Origin: Chelativorans alearensis
GTDB taxonomy: Bacteria > Pseudomonadota > Alphaproteobacteria > Rhizobiales > Rhizobiaceae
NCBI RefSeq assembly: GCF_010993735.1
Contig: NZ_WQNI01000020.1
Coordinates: 62,001 to 126,000, forward strand
Length of the DNA: 64,000 bases
Reading direction: 5' to 3'
Positions 45,802-55,088 of this stretch are shown here, piece by piece (position 1 is the stretch's first letter; every line of letters begins with the position of its first letter). A model generated the notes under the pieces. The model was not told the DNA's origin and made no database searches. It worked only from the letters and a program-made list of their open reading frames with translations. The translations under genes and the position numbers were made by a program.

Positions 45802-45912
45802 TCGCGCCTCTCCGAGTCGTCCGTTCCGGCGGCTTTAGATGCCGCCATCGCGCCCGCTCCCGGCGCCGATTGGATTCGACCCTCGAAACGCCAACCGAAA
45901 GAAGGAAGAACA

Positions 45913-46143
45913 TTGCAGGTTATTGTCCGCGACAACAATGTCGACCAAGCCCTCAAAGTGCTAAAGAAGAAGATGCAGCGCGAGGGTGTTTTCCGCGAGA
46001 TGAAGGCTCGCCGCTCCTACGAGAAGCCGTCGGAAAAGCGTGCTCGTCAGCGCGCCGAAGCCATCCGCCGCGCCCGTAAGCTGGCGCGCAAGCAGGCTCA
46101 GCGCGAAGGTCTTCTGCCCGCCAAGAAGAAGCGCGCCGCTTAA
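45913..46143 (+). CDS. rpsU: 30S ribosomal protein S21, TTG start
   Basis: A 76-residue S21 protein. [24 protein letters not shown] and [20 protein letters not shown] (each in part) match rhizobial S21, with a strongly basic C-terminal tail. The first codon is TTG at 45913, preceded by GAAGGAAGAA; no ATG or GTG exists upstream in frame at a sensible distance, and the next Met is inside the conserved core. S21 sits at the 3' end of 16S rRNA near the anti-SD. Alone in its transcript as far as visible. Confidence 0.95.
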   Translation: MQVIVRDNNVDQALKVLKKKMQREGVFREMKARRSYEKPSEKRARQRAEAIRRARKLARKQAQREGLLPAKKKRAA

Positions 46144-46210
46144 GGCACCGTGCACTGCAGCGGCAGCCTCCAGCCTATTGCTGCTGACGAAAATTTCCTT
46201 GCTTGACAGG

Positions 46211-46453
46211 CTAACGCTTGCTGGGCTTCCGCCCGGCAGCGGAGCGCTTGCCTCGGCGCTTTGGCTCTTTATCGCCGGCCTCTGCCCGATGCAGCTTGCC
46301 GAGGAGTTGCAGGAGCAACGTCGGTAGCTCCCGATCCAGTTCGAAGCCCGGCAGATGGCGGAGAAACCGCAGATTTTCGACGGTATGAATCTGTTGGCGG
46401 ATCTGTCTTGCCGCCTGCGATACATCGGCGCTCTTGTTGTTGCTCCGAGGCAT
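46211..46453 (-). CDS. Small basic hypothetical protein
   Basis: An 80-residue protein from ATG 46453, which has AGAGGA five bases upstream. The middle (ARQIRQQIHTVENLRFLR, then LPTLLLQLLGKLHRAE) is predicted helical and amphipathic; the tail is Lys/Arg-rich. I do not recognise a family. It is convergent with rpsU and divergent from the Tad operon. Confidence 0.5.
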   Translation of the reverse strand: MPRSNNKSADVSQAARQIRQQIHTVENLRFLRHLPGFELDRELPTLLLQLLGKLHRAEAGDKEPKRRGKRSAAGRKPSKR

Positions 46454-46729
46454 CCGTGTCCTCTTGCATCCTTCTTCCAGCTGGAGGGTAACACCGGCTG
46501 GCGAAAATCGTTCCGAAACAACGGGGTAAGCCGGGAAATGCTTTCGGCTAAGGTTAAAATTAGCTAAAATCCGACCGATCAGCGTGCAATTGCCCCACCG
46601 ATCGCGCACTCTCCCCTTGCATCAACTTTTAGTTAATTACGCTTGTAACAGGTCTGTTAACCGTAATTTGACGTTTCCAACACCATTGTTCCCCTGGGCA
46701 GCGGATTATCCGCGTGGATGGGGCGAGCA
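46454..46729. promoter_or_regulatory. AT-rich control region of the Tad operon with CtrA-like sites
   Basis: This 276-base gap has no gene. TTAA-N7-TTGA (46657-46671) and TTAA-N7-TAAA (46554-46568) each differ by one base from the CtrA consensus TTAA-N7-TTAA. CtrA controls pilus genes in Caulobacter, so control of cpaB is plausible. A further TTAATTA lies near 46633. Confidence 0.35.
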
Positions 46730-47539
46730 ATGAACAAATCCCGCATCGTCATATTGGGGGTGGCCGTCGTCGCGGCCATTGGCGCGGGTTATATGGCCAA
46801 GAACCTGACGGCCCCGACACAACAGGTGGTTGTCGATACGGCGCCCGAGCCGCAAATCGATCTTGTCGACGTCATGGTGACTGCTCAGGACGTGCCGATG
46901 GGCGAGATGCTGGGCAGTGCCGTGCGCTGGCAGGCTTGGCCGACAGACGCCTTGAATGACAATTTCATCACCCGTGCCGAAGAACCGGACGCCGTGGAGA
47001 ATCTGCGCAACTCCGTCGCGCGGCTGAACCTCTTTGCGGGCGAGCCCGTCAGGCGCAGCAGGCTGATCGGCGAAGGCCAGAGCTTCATGGCGGCGATCCT
47101 GCCGCCGGGGAAGCGGGCCGTGGCAACCCAGATCGCCGCCGACACCTCGGCCGGCGGCTTCATCCTGCCCAACGACCGCGTCGACGTCATCATGACGCGA
47201 CGTTCCGAGGAAGCGTCGGCCGCAGGCGGTTTCGTAACCGAAACGATCCTTGAGAACATTCGGGTTCTGGCAATCGATCAGACCATCCAGGAGGATGAGG
47301 AGGGGCGCCGCGTCAAGGTCGGCGAGACGGCCACGCTCGAGCTCTCGCCCGAGCAAGCGGAGGTCATCACCGTCGCCCAGCAGATGGCGGACCGCCTTAC
47401 CCTGGCGTTGCGCTCCGTCGCCGATGCCAACGAGGACATTGGCGACAACGGGCTTTACCTCGTCAACGGGCTTGGCCGGGGCAACACCGTGCGCCTGATA
47501 AAGTCGGGCGAGGTGTCCGTCGTAGGTACCCGCAGATGA
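46730..47539 (+). CDS. cpaB: Flp pilus assembly protein CpaB
   Basis: A 269-residue inner-membrane/periplasmic protein. One N-terminal helix (about 4-22) is followed by an SAF domain (VDVMVTAQDVPMGEMLG, then GEPVRRSRLI) and a RcpC/CpaB domain (LPPGKRAVATQIAADTSAGGFILPNDRVDV in part). It is thought to stabilise the secretin. The ATG at 46730 is just before the helix; 46718 would add four residues. Its stop overlaps an ATG of the next frame. Confidence 0.92.
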   Translation: MNKSRIVILGVAVVAAIGAGYMAKNLTAPTQQVVVDTAPEPQIDLVDVMVTAQDVPMGEMLGSAVRWQAWPTDALNDNFITRAEEPDAVENLRNSVARLNLFAGEPVRRSRLIGEGQSFMAAILPPGKRAVATQIAADTSAGGFILPNDRVDVIMTRRSEEASAAGGFVTETILENIRVLAIDQTIQEDEEGRRVKVGETATLELSPEQAEVITVAQQMADRLTLALRSVADANEDIGDNGLYLVNGLGRGNTVRLIKSGEVSVVGTRR

Positions 47540-47553
47540 GCAGGAGCGAGAAC

Positions 47554-49116
47554 ATGCCTATCAGCATCGACCGGCGGGCCACGAAAGGCGGCGTCCGGCT
47601 GTCCGCCGTCCTTGCAACGCTCGCCTGTACGATGTTGTCCGCCGCGATGCCCGCGTTCATTTCCGCCGCGGCTGCGCAGGCCACGGTCGGTATCGACGGC
47701 ACGCGCGCCACACAGCGCGTCAAGCTCGGCCTCAACAAATCTCTGGTCGTCGACCTGCCGCGCGACGCCTACGACATCCTTGTCGCCAACCCGGCCGTAG
47801 CCGACGCCATCACCCGCACGGCGCGGCGAATCTATCTGTTCGGCAAGCAGGTGGGGGAGACGAACATCTTCGTCTTCGGGCCGAGCGGCGAGCAGATCGC
47901 CAGCCTCGACGTCGCCGTCGAGCGCGATGTCGCCGGCCTCGAAGACTATCTGAAGCGCTTCATCCCCAATTCCGACATCACCGTCGAGCTCATCAATGAC
48001 AACGTGGTGCTCACCGGAACGGTGGAGACACCGCTCGATGCCTCGCGCGCCGCACAGCTTGCGCAAATCTTCGTCACCGGCGGCGAGGCGACCACCGGTC
48101 AGTATTCCCAGACCGCCGCCGCACCAACGGATGGTGGCGGCGTGGCCATCAGCAATCCGGATCTCTTCGGGCGCCAGCAGAGTCAGATCGTCAACATGTT
48201 GCAGATCGTCGGCGAGGATCAGGTGACGCTGAAGGTCACCGTCGCCGAGGTCAGCCGCTCGGTGATGAAGCAACTCGGCGTGAACATGATCGGCTCCGGC
48301 AATGTCGACGGGATAAGCTGGGGCGCCATCAGCGAAAACTCCTACGGGCTCGGCAAGCCCCTTTCTTCGTCAGGCCTGTCGCTCGCCGGATCGACGCTCG
48401 CCGGTTATCTCAATGCCATGGAGCAGTCGGGCGTCATGAAGACGCTTGCGGAGCCGACACTTACGGCGGTTTCCGGCGAAAAGGCCACGTTCAGGGTAGG
48501 CGGGGAATTCAACATCGTGACGGGACGGTCGAGCGCCGTCTCCGAAGAGAACCAGGACGGCCAACTAACCTACGACATAGAGCGCCTGGAATATGGCATC
48601 GGTCTCGAATTCCAGCCGACCGTCCTTTCGCCGGGCCGCATCAGCCTGAAGATGAGGACCTCCGTCTCCGAGCCGACCACCCAGGGATCGGCGACGCTTG
48701 AAGGTTCGGTGTCTCGACGGCTGCCGGGAATGACCATGATTTCCATCCGCAAGCGCCTCGCCGACACCACGGTCGAGCTTCCTTCCGGCGGCTCAATGAT
48801 GATCGCCGGGCTCGTGCAGGACGATGTGCGACAAGCCATCAACGGCCTGCCTGGCCTTTCCAAGCTGCCTGTTCTCGGCACGCTCTTCCGCAGCCGCGAT
48901 TTCGTACGCAACGAGACGGAGCTGGTCATCATCGTGACGCCTTATCTGGCGCGGCCGACGGCGCGCACGGCACTTGCCAAGCCGGACGACAATTTCAACC
49001 CGCCCAGCGATGGCGCGGGCATCTTTCTCGGCCGCGTGAACCGCGTCTACGGGACCATGAAGACGAACCTGCCGGACGGCCGCTACCACGGTGTCGTCGG
49101 CTACATCTACAAGTGA
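47554..49116 (+). CDS. cpaC: Flp pilus secretin CpaC/RcpA
   Basis: A 520-residue outer-membrane secretin. After a signal peptide (about 1-43, ending SAAAAQA) come a pilus N-domain (KSLVVDLPRDAYDILVANP), a BON/N1-like part (NSDITVELINDNVVLTGTV) and the secretin domain (TLAEPTLTAVSGEKATFRVGGEF, GSMMIAGLVQDD, LPVLGTLFRSRDF, ELVIIVTPYL). The ATG at 47554 has AGGAG at good spacing; the upstream ATG at 47536 overlaps the cpaB stop and is the alternative. Confidence 0.94.
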   Translation: MPISIDRRATKGGVRLSAVLATLACTMLSAAMPAFISAAAAQATVGIDGTRATQRVKLGLNKSLVVDLPRDAYDILVANPAVADAITRTARRIYLFGKQVGETNIFVFGPSGEQIASLDVAVERDVAGLEDYLKRFIPNSDITVELINDNVVLTGTVETPLDASRAAQLAQIFVTGGEATTGQYSQTAAAPTDGGGVAISNPDLFGRQQSQIVNMLQIVGEDQVTLKVTVAEVSRSVMKQLGVNMIGSGNVDGISWGAISENSYGLGKPLSSSGLSLAGSTLAGYLNAMEQSGVMKTLAEPTLTAVSGEKATFRVGGEFNIVTGRSSAVSEENQDGQLTYDIERLEYGIGLEFQPTVLSPGRISLKMRTSVSEPTTQGSATLEGSVSRRLPGMTMISIRKRLADTTVELPSGGSMMIAGLVQDDVRQAINGLPGLSKLPVLGTLFRSRDFVRNETELVIIVTPYLARPTARTALAKPDDNFNPPSDGAGIFLGRVNRVYGTMKTNLPDGRYHGVVGYIYK

Positions 49117-49132
49117 CGGGAGGCGGGCTGCC

Positions 49133-49819
49133 ATGTTCGATTTGCGGGTGAGAAGGGGCCTCTTGCCGCTGGTCGCCATCGCCGTGGCGGGCGTGCTCTC
49201 CGGCTGCGCCAAGCGCGATTCCGTCGTCGTGGGCGCGGTGCCGGACGACTACCGCACGAGGCACCCCATCGTGATCGAGGAAAAGAACGAGGTGCTGGAT
49301 CTTCCCGTCGGCGCCTCCTCCCACCGCATGACCTGGCAGCAGAAGGCGGCGCTTGGAGGGTTCCTCGACCGCTACGAGGACAGTGGCGGCGCCGTGGTGA
49401 CGATGCTGATCCCTGAGGGCGCGGCCAATTCCGCCGCTGCACTCAGCGTCTCAAACGACTTTGCGGCCCTTCTGCACAGATACGGCGTGCCGAAGGGGCA
49501 TGTTCAAATCCTGGCTTACCAAGCGGGGCCGAGCGAGACGCCGCCGATCCGCCTCGCCTATCCGGTGGTAAAGGCCACCGTCGGCCCATGCGGACGTTGG
49601 CCGGAGGACCTGATGGACACCACGGAGAACCGAAACTACGCCAACTTCGGCTGCTCCTACCAAAACAACCTGGCCGCCCAGGTGGCCAATCCGGCCGATT
49701 TCCTCGGCCCTCGCAAGACGACGCCGATCGATGCGGAAAACAGGGATTCGGCCATCGGCGACTACAAGGCGCGCGAGGTGGACGACCATTTCCGGACGCA
49801 ATCGGAAATCGACTACTAA
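49133..49819 (+). CDS. cpaD: Flp pilus lipoprotein CpaD
   Basis: A 228-residue lipoprotein. The signal peptide ends in a lipobox VLSGC (Cys at about residue 23). The body holds the CpaD-type CGRWPEDL and NYANFGCSYQNNLAAQVANPADFLGPR (in part), where the two Cys may pair. It probably pilots or supports the CpaC secretin. The ATG at 49133 follows GGGAGGCGGG. Confidence 0.93.
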   Translation: MFDLRVRRGLLPLVAIAVAGVLSGCAKRDSVVVGAVPDDYRTRHPIVIEEKNEVLDLPVGASSHRMTWQQKAALGGFLDRYEDSGGAVVTMLIPEGAANSAAALSVSNDFAALLHRYGVPKGHVQILAYQAGPSETPPIRLAYPVVKATVGPCGRWPEDLMDTTENRNYANFGCSYQNNLAAQVANPADFLGPRKTTPIDAENRDSAIGDYKAREVDDHFRTQSEIDY

Positions 49820-49837
49820 TCGCCTAATCGAGGGCAC

Positions 49838-51121
49838 ATGGATATGAGCAGCCTAGCCTACGAAACAAGCCATCCGGAAACGACTGCGGCCGAAACCGAC
49901 GCGGCGCTGCAGTCTCTGCGCCCGGTGCCGCGCATCTCCATCCAGGCCTTCTGCGAAACAGAGGCCGTGGCGAACCCAATCGAGCGCGCCGGCGAGGACC
50001 GGCGCATGGCCAAGGCCCACCTCAAGGTGCATATGGGCGGCCTTTCCACGGCGGTCGAGTTCTACCAGACAGCGGCCACGCCCAACCTGATCATCCTGGA
50101 ATCGCGGGGCGAACCCAAGGACCTTCTGGCCTCGCTCACGGAGCTGGCAGAGGTTTGCGACGCGAGCACCAAGGTGGTGATCGTCGGCCACTACAACGAC
50201 GTATGGCTCTATCGCGAGCTCACCCGTGCCGGCATCTCCGAATATGTCGTGGCGCCCATCTCCATGGCCGACATCGTCAGTGTCATCGCCGGCATCTTCG
50301 TCGATCCGGAGGCAGAGCCGGTCGGCCGTTCGATCGCCTTCGTCGGCGCCAAGGGTGGTGTCGGCTCCTCCACGCTGGCGCACAATCTGGCCTGGACCAT
50401 GTCGGCGCTGTTCGAGGGCGAGGTCGTCGTCGCCGACCTGGACCTGCCCTTCGGCACGGCCAACATCAATTTCGACCAGGATCCGGCGCAGGGGATCGCC
50501 GAGGCTGTCTTCTCGCCCGAAAGGATCGACGAGGTTTATCTCGACCGTCTTCTGGCACAGTGTGCCGAGCGCCTGTCGTTGCTCGCGGCTCCCTCGACGC
50601 TGGACCGCACCTACGATTTCGATGCTGAAGCCTTCGCCCAAATCATCGACACGGCGCAGCGCACGGCTCCGCTGGTGGTTCTCGACGTGCCGCATCTGTG
50701 GACGAGCTGGTCGCAGACCACGCTGGCGCGCGCCGATGAGGTGGTCATCACCGCAACGCCGGAGCTGGCCAACCTGCGCAACACAAAGAACCTTGTCGAC
50801 ACTTTAGCCAAGCTACGCCCCAACGACGGGCCGCCAAAGCTCGTCATCAATCAGGCGAACGTGCCGAAGCGGCCGGAGATCAGCACCGACGATTTCGCCG
50901 AGCCGCTCGGCATCGCGCCGATGGGCGTCATTCCGTTCGAGCCGCAGCTCTTCGGCAACGCCGCCAACAACGGGCGCATGCTGGGTGAAATGGACCACAA
51001 TCACCCCATCGTGCAGACGATGAACGACATCGCCTACATCCTCACCGGCCGGCGCGAAATCAAGGTGAAGAAGAAGTCCGGCCTTGCAGGGTTGCTCGAC
51101 CGCCTGCACCTGAAGACGTAA
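49838..51121 (+). CDS. cpaE: Pilus localisation/assembly ATPase CpaE (MinD-like)
   Basis: A 427-residue protein. The N-terminal receiver-like domain (about 30-155) lacks an obvious phosphorylation site. The MinD/ParA-like ATPase has a deviant Walker A GAKGGVGSSTLAHN (about 167-180), VVADLDLPFGTANINFDQ and VVLDVPHLW. CpaE places the Tad machine at the pole in Caulobacter. An ATG two codons on (49844) is also possible. Confidence 0.93.
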   Translation: MDMSSLAYETSHPETTAAETDAALQSLRPVPRISIQAFCETEAVANPIERAGEDRRMAKAHLKVHMGGLSTAVEFYQTAATPNLIILESRGEPKDLLASLTELAEVCDASTKVVIVGHYNDVWLYRELTRAGISEYVVAPISMADIVSVIAGIFVDPEAEPVGRSIAFVGAKGGVGSSTLAHNLAWTMSALFEGEVVVADLDLPFGTANINFDQDPAQGIAEAVFSPERIDEVYLDRLLAQCAERLSLLAAPSTLDRTYDFDAEAFAQIIDTAQRTAPLVVLDVPHLWTSWSQTTLARADEVVITATPELANLRNTKNLVDTLAKLRPNDGPPKLVINQANVPKRPEISTDDFAEPLGIAPMGVIPFEPQLFGNAANNGRMLGEMDHNHPIVQTMNDIAYILTGRREIKVKKKSGLAGLLDRLHLKT

Positions 51122-51142
51122 AGCAAAACGGCAAGAAGGCAC

Positions 51143-52651
51143 ATGTTCGGCAAGAGAAGCTCCAACAGCACGGTCGGCGGATCGAGGGGACCGGTGGCGC
51201 CGGTTCCGCCCTCCCGTCCCGCCGAGGATGGCGACGCGCTGCTTGCGCCGGAGCGCCCTGAGCCGTCGGCCGCCGTGGTTACCACCGGCATCGATGGGTT
51301 TGCGAAATCCTCGCCTGGGCCGATGCAGCCTGCTGCGGCGCCGGCGCCGCGCGCGCCGATGGCGCGCAGCGAAAGCTACTACGATACAAAAAGCCAGGTC
51401 TTCTCCGCACTGATCGACACCATCGACCTGTCGCAGCTTGCCAAGCTCGATGCCGACAGCGCGCGCGAGGAAATCCGTGATATCGTCAACGATATCATCG
51501 CCATCAAGAACTTCGCGATGTCGATCTCCGAGCAAGAGGAACTGCTCGAAGACATCTGCAACGACGTGCTCGGCTTCGGCCCGCTGGAGCCCCTTCTGGC
51601 GCGCGACGAGATCGCCGACATCATGGTGAACGGCGCCAGGAAGGTCTATATCGAGGTGGACGGCAAGGTCGAGCAGACCAACGTCCGCTTCCGTGACAAC
51701 CAGCAGCTCTTGAACATCTGCCAGCGCATCGTCAGCCAGGTGGGCCGGCGTGTCGACGAGTCGAGCCCCATCTGCGATGCGCGCCTGCCCGACGGGTCGC
51801 GTGTCAACGTCATCGCCCCGCCGCTGGCCATAGACGGCGCTTCGCTCACCATCCGCAAGTTCAAGAAGGACAAGCTGACGCTCGACCAGCTCGTCCGCTA
51901 CGGCGCCATCTCACCGGAGGGGGCGGAGGTCCTGAAGATTATGGGCCGCGTACGCTGCAATATCGTCATCTCCGGAGGCACGGGCTCGGGCAAGACGACG
52001 CTTCTGAACTGCCTTACCAACTATATCGACCGCGACGAGCGCATCATTACCTGCGAGGATTCGGCCGAGCTGCAGCTGCAGCAGCCGCACGTGGTGCGGC
52101 TGGAGACCCGCCCGCCCAACCTGGAAGGCGAGGGCGAAGTGACCATGCGCGACCTCGTCAGGAACTGTCTGCGCATGCGTCCCGAGCGCATCATCGTCGG
52201 TGAGGTGCGCGGGCCGGAGGTGTTCGATCTCCTGCAGGCGATGAACACCGGCCATGACGGCTCGATGGGCACCATCCACGCCAACAGCCCGCGCGAATGC
52301 TTGAACCGCATGGAATCCATGGTGGCGATGGGCGGCTTTTCCCTGCCGCAAAAGACAGTGCGAGAGATCATCGTCGGCTCCGTCGACGTCATCATCCAGG
52401 CTGCGCGCCTGCGCGATGGCTCGCGCCGCATCACCCACATCACGGAAGTGGTGGGCATGGAAGGCGATGTCGTCATCACCCAGGATCTCGTTCTCTACGA
52501 CATGACGGGCGAGGATCCGGCCGGCCGCATTCATGGCCAGCACATATCCACCGGCATCGGACGGCCCGCCTTCTGGGATCGCGCCCGCTATTACGGCGAG
52601 GAAACGCGCCTGGCCGCCGCCCTGGAAGCGATGGAAAAGGCGGCCAGCTGA
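51143..52651 (+). CDS. cpaF: Tad secretion ATPase CpaF/TadA
   Basis: A 502-residue hexameric ATPase that drives pilus extension and retraction. A Pro/Ala-rich N-terminus (about 1-75) precedes the N-terminal domain. The core has Walker A ISGGTGSGKTTLLN (about 275-288), the Asp box EDSAELQLQQPHVVRLETRP, Walker B RIIVGEVRGPEVFDLLQAMNTGHDGSM (in part) and the His box GTIHANSPRE. Its stop overlaps the tadB ATG by one base. Confidence 0.96.
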   Translation: MFGKRSSNSTVGGSRGPVAPVPPSRPAEDGDALLAPERPEPSAAVVTTGIDGFAKSSPGPMQPAAAPAPRAPMARSESYYDTKSQVFSALIDTIDLSQLAKLDADSAREEIRDIVNDIIAIKNFAMSISEQEELLEDICNDVLGFGPLEPLLARDEIADIMVNGARKVYIEVDGKVEQTNVRFRDNQQLLNICQRIVSQVGRRVDESSPICDARLPDGSRVNVIAPPLAIDGASLTIRKFKKDKLTLDQLVRYGAISPEGAEVLKIMGRVRCNIVISGGTGSGKTTLLNCLTNYIDRDERIITCEDSAELQLQQPHVVRLETRPPNLEGEGEVTMRDLVRNCLRMRPERIIVGEVRGPEVFDLLQAMNTGHDGSMGTIHANSPRECLNRMESMVAMGGFSLPQKTVREIIVGSVDVIIQAARLRDGSRRITHITEVVGMEGDVVITQDLVLYDMTGEDPAGRIHGQHISTGIGRPAFWDRARYYGEETRLAAALEAMEKAAS

Positions 52652-53664
52652 TGTTCGGCCTGAACATCGCCACCCTCGCCTTCATCGCGCTCGCCACCTT
52701 CAGCGCCGGCGCGGTCGCCTATGCGCTGATGTTCACCGCCATCTCCAACGAGAAGAAAGCCGGCCGCAGGCTGGAATCGGTAAAGAAGGCGGAGACCGAT
52801 CGCGGCGCGGTCAGAGTTTCGCGCGACCGCTTGGCCGAGGCCGCGAAGCGGCGCAAGTCGGTCCAGGATTCGCTCAAGGATCTGGAGAACAAGCAGAAGA
52901 ACCGCGACCGCTACACCACGCGGCCGCCCATGAAGACCCGGTTGCGGCAGGCGGGCCTGGAGATGAGCATCGAGCGGTTTTACCTCCTGTCTGCCGTCAG
53001 CGGACTGCTTCTCACATTCGTTGTGTTTCTGTTCGGCGCGCCGATGCTCGCGCTGCCCGGCGCTCTTCTGGTCGGCGCCCTTGGCCTGCCCCGGTGGATC
53101 GTCGCCTTCATACGCAAGCGCCGGGTCAAGGCGTTTCTGGCCGAGTTTCCCAACGCACTCGATGTCATCGTGCGCGCGGTCAAGTCGGGCCTGCCGCTCA
53201 ACGACGCGGTGCGCATGATCGCCGCCGAGGCCCAGGAGCCGGTGCGCACCGAGTTCCGCCGCATCGTCGAATCCCAGCAGCTTGGCCTGCCCATGGCGGA
53301 AGCCACCATGCGCATGACCGAGACCATGCCCTGCCCCGAGGCGGGCTTCTTCGGCATCGTCATTCAGATTCAGAGCCAGGCCGGCGGCAATCTGTCGGAG
53401 GCGCTGGGCAATCTCTCGCGCGTCCTGCGCGACCGCAAGAAGATGAAGGCCAAGGTGCGGGCGCTTTCCATGGAAGCCAAGGCCTCCGCCGTCATCATCG
53501 GTGCCTTGCCCATCATCGTCGCCTTTCTCGTCTATCTTACGAGCCCCGGCTACATCATGCCGCTGTTCACCACCAGTACCGGCCACCTGATCCTCGGCGT
53601 CTCGGCACTGTGGATGAGCATCGGCATCTTCGTGATGCGCCAGATGATGAATTTCGAGGTGTAA
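52651..53664 (+). CDS. tadB: Tad platform protein TadB
   Basis: A 337-residue type II/IV secretion platform protein. One helix at the N-terminus (about 5-28), a basic linker, a pair of helices (about 110-150), a GspF-type cytoplasmic domain (EFPNALDVIVRAVKSGLPLNDAV, PEAGFFGIVIQIQSQAGGNLSEAL in part) and two last helices. It forms the inner-membrane base with TadC. Confidence 0.93.
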   Translation: MFGLNIATLAFIALATFSAGAVAYALMFTAISNEKKAGRRLESVKKAETDRGAVRVSRDRLAEAAKRRKSVQDSLKDLENKQKNRDRYTTRPPMKTRLRQAGLEMSIERFYLLSAVSGLLLTFVVFLFGAPMLALPGALLVGALGLPRWIVAFIRKRRVKAFLAEFPNALDVIVRAVKSGLPLNDAVRMIAAEAQEPVRTEFRRIVESQQLGLPMAEATMRMTETMPCPEAGFFGIVIQIQSQAGGNLSEALGNLSRVLRDRKKMKAKVRALSMEAKASAVIIGALPIIVAFLVYLTSPGYIMPLFTTSTGHLILGVSALWMSIGIFVMRQMMNFEV

Positions 53665-53667
53665 GCG

Positions 53668-54663
53668 ATGGCGGACAATGTCGTCGGCGCGATCACCGAC
53701 CCCAGCTTCCTGATCGCTCTGCTGGTTTCCATCGCCGTGTTCGCTACCGTGTTCACGCTGCTGCCCGTGACGGGCGGCGACAATCTGCGCTCACGCATGA
53801 AGTCCGTGGCGCTGGAGCGCGAGGAACTGAGGGCCAGGCAGCGCGCACGACTGGCCGCCGAGGCCGAGGCCAAGCGGCGGGGCGGCTTGCGCCAGACCGA
53901 TACATCCTCCATGCGCAGCATCGTCGACCGCCTGGACCTGCGCCGCGCCCTTGCCGACGAGGCGACGCTCGCCAAACTCCGAACGGCGGGCTTTCGCGGC
54001 CAAAACCCGCTGACGAAGTTCCTTTTCTTCCGCCTCATGTTGCCCTTCGTCGGCGTGGCGCTCGCCGCCTTCTATGTCTTCGTTCTGGGCGCGCTTGCCG
54101 AGCAGCCGCTTTTCATCAAGGTCTTCGCGTGCATCCTGGCCGCCTATGCCGGCTTCTACGCGCCAGTGCTCTATGTCTCGAACAAGGCGTCGAAGCGCAA
54201 GCAATCCATTCAGATGGCCTGGCCGGACGCGCTGGACCTCCTCCTGATCTGTGTGGAGTCCGGCATGTCGGTGGAGGCTGCCTTCCACCGCGTATCCCAT
54301 GAGATCGGCGCCCAATCGGTGGCGCTAGCTGAGGAATTCGTACTCACCAACGCCGAGCTCTCGTTCCTGCAGGAACGCCGGCAGGCCTATGAGAACCTCG
54401 CCGCCCGCACGGGGCTGGAATCGGTGAAGAGTGTCTCACAGGCACTCATCCAGGCCGAGCGCTATGGCACGCCCGTGGGCCACGCACTGCGCGTGCTCGC
54501 TGAAGAGAGCCGTGAGGCGCGCATGAATGCCGCGGAAAAGAAGGCCGCTGCCCTGCCGCCCAAGCTGACGGTGCCGATGATCCTGTTCTTCCTGCCGGTC
54601 CTCTTCGCCATCATTCTGGGCCCTGCCGCCATCCAGCTTTCCCAGAACGGGCTCGTCAATTAG
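53668..54663 (+). CDS. tadC: Tad platform protein TadC
   Basis: A 331-residue partner of TadB, three bases downstream. It has a first helix (about 11-33), a linker, a helix pair (about 115-160) and a GspF-type domain (WPDALDLLLICVESGMSVEAAFHRVS, in part), then KLTVPMILFFLPVLFAIILGP near the end. It is the last Tad gene in the window; TadD, pilin and prepilin peptidase are not present. Confidence 0.93.
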   Translation: MADNVVGAITDPSFLIALLVSIAVFATVFTLLPVTGGDNLRSRMKSVALEREELRARQRARLAAEAEAKRRGGLRQTDTSSMRSIVDRLDLRRALADEATLAKLRTAGFRGQNPLTKFLFFRLMLPFVGVALAAFYVFVLGALAEQPLFIKVFACILAAYAGFYAPVLYVSNKASKRKQSIQMAWPDALDLLLICVESGMSVEAAFHRVSHEIGAQSVALAEEFVLTNAELSFLQERRQAYENLAARTGLESVKSVSQALIQAERYGTPVGHALRVLAEESREARMNAAEKKAAALPPKLTVPMILFFLPVLFAIILGPAAIQLSQNGLVN

Positions 54664-54680
54664 GCCCTTCGGACCGCTGC

Positions 54681-55088
54681 TCAGCCTGGGTCGTGCGCGG
54701 TGCAATCCGCGCAATCGCCGCTGATCTCGATGGTGGTCTTGGCCGGCTTGAAGCGATGGGCGCGCACCCACTCACCCAACCTCTCCTCCACTGCTGTATC
54801 GGAGAATTCGTCCACCTTTCCGCATGTCCGGCAGATGGCGAAGGCGGTCATCTCGTGCCTGTGTCCGTGGGGTTGGCAGCAGGCAACGAAGGCATTGATG
54901 CTCTCCAAACGGTGGACAAGACCGAACTCCTGCAATTTTCCGAGCGCGCGGTAGACCTGCAGCGGCGCGCGAAAGCCATCGTCGCGCAGCCTGTCGAGGA
55001 TGGTGTAGGCGCTGAGTGGCGCTTCCGCCTTGTCCAGGGTTTTGAGCACCAGGGTCTGGTTCTTCGTCAGGTCGGGATGGGATGTCAT
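54681..55088 (-). CDS. zur: Zinc uptake regulator Zur (Fur family)
   Basis: A 135-residue Fur-family repressor. The winged helix is LSAYTILDRLRDDGFRAPLQVYRALGKLQEFG (in part; about 26-58). The Cys and His pattern ACCQPHGHRHEM, CRTCGKVDEF and CADCTAHD supplies the structural zinc CxxC pairs and the sensor site, and the FAICRTCG form is typical of Zur. Its ATG overlaps the znuB stop by four bases, so repressor and transporter are co-expressed. It is convergent with tadC. Confidence 0.95.
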   Translation of the reverse strand: MTSHPDLTKNQTLVLKTLDKAEAPLSAYTILDRLRDDGFRAPLQVYRALGKLQEFGLVHRLESINAFVACCQPHGHRHEMTAFAICRTCGKVDEFSDTAVEERLGEWVRAHRFKPAKTTIEISGDCADCTAHDPG

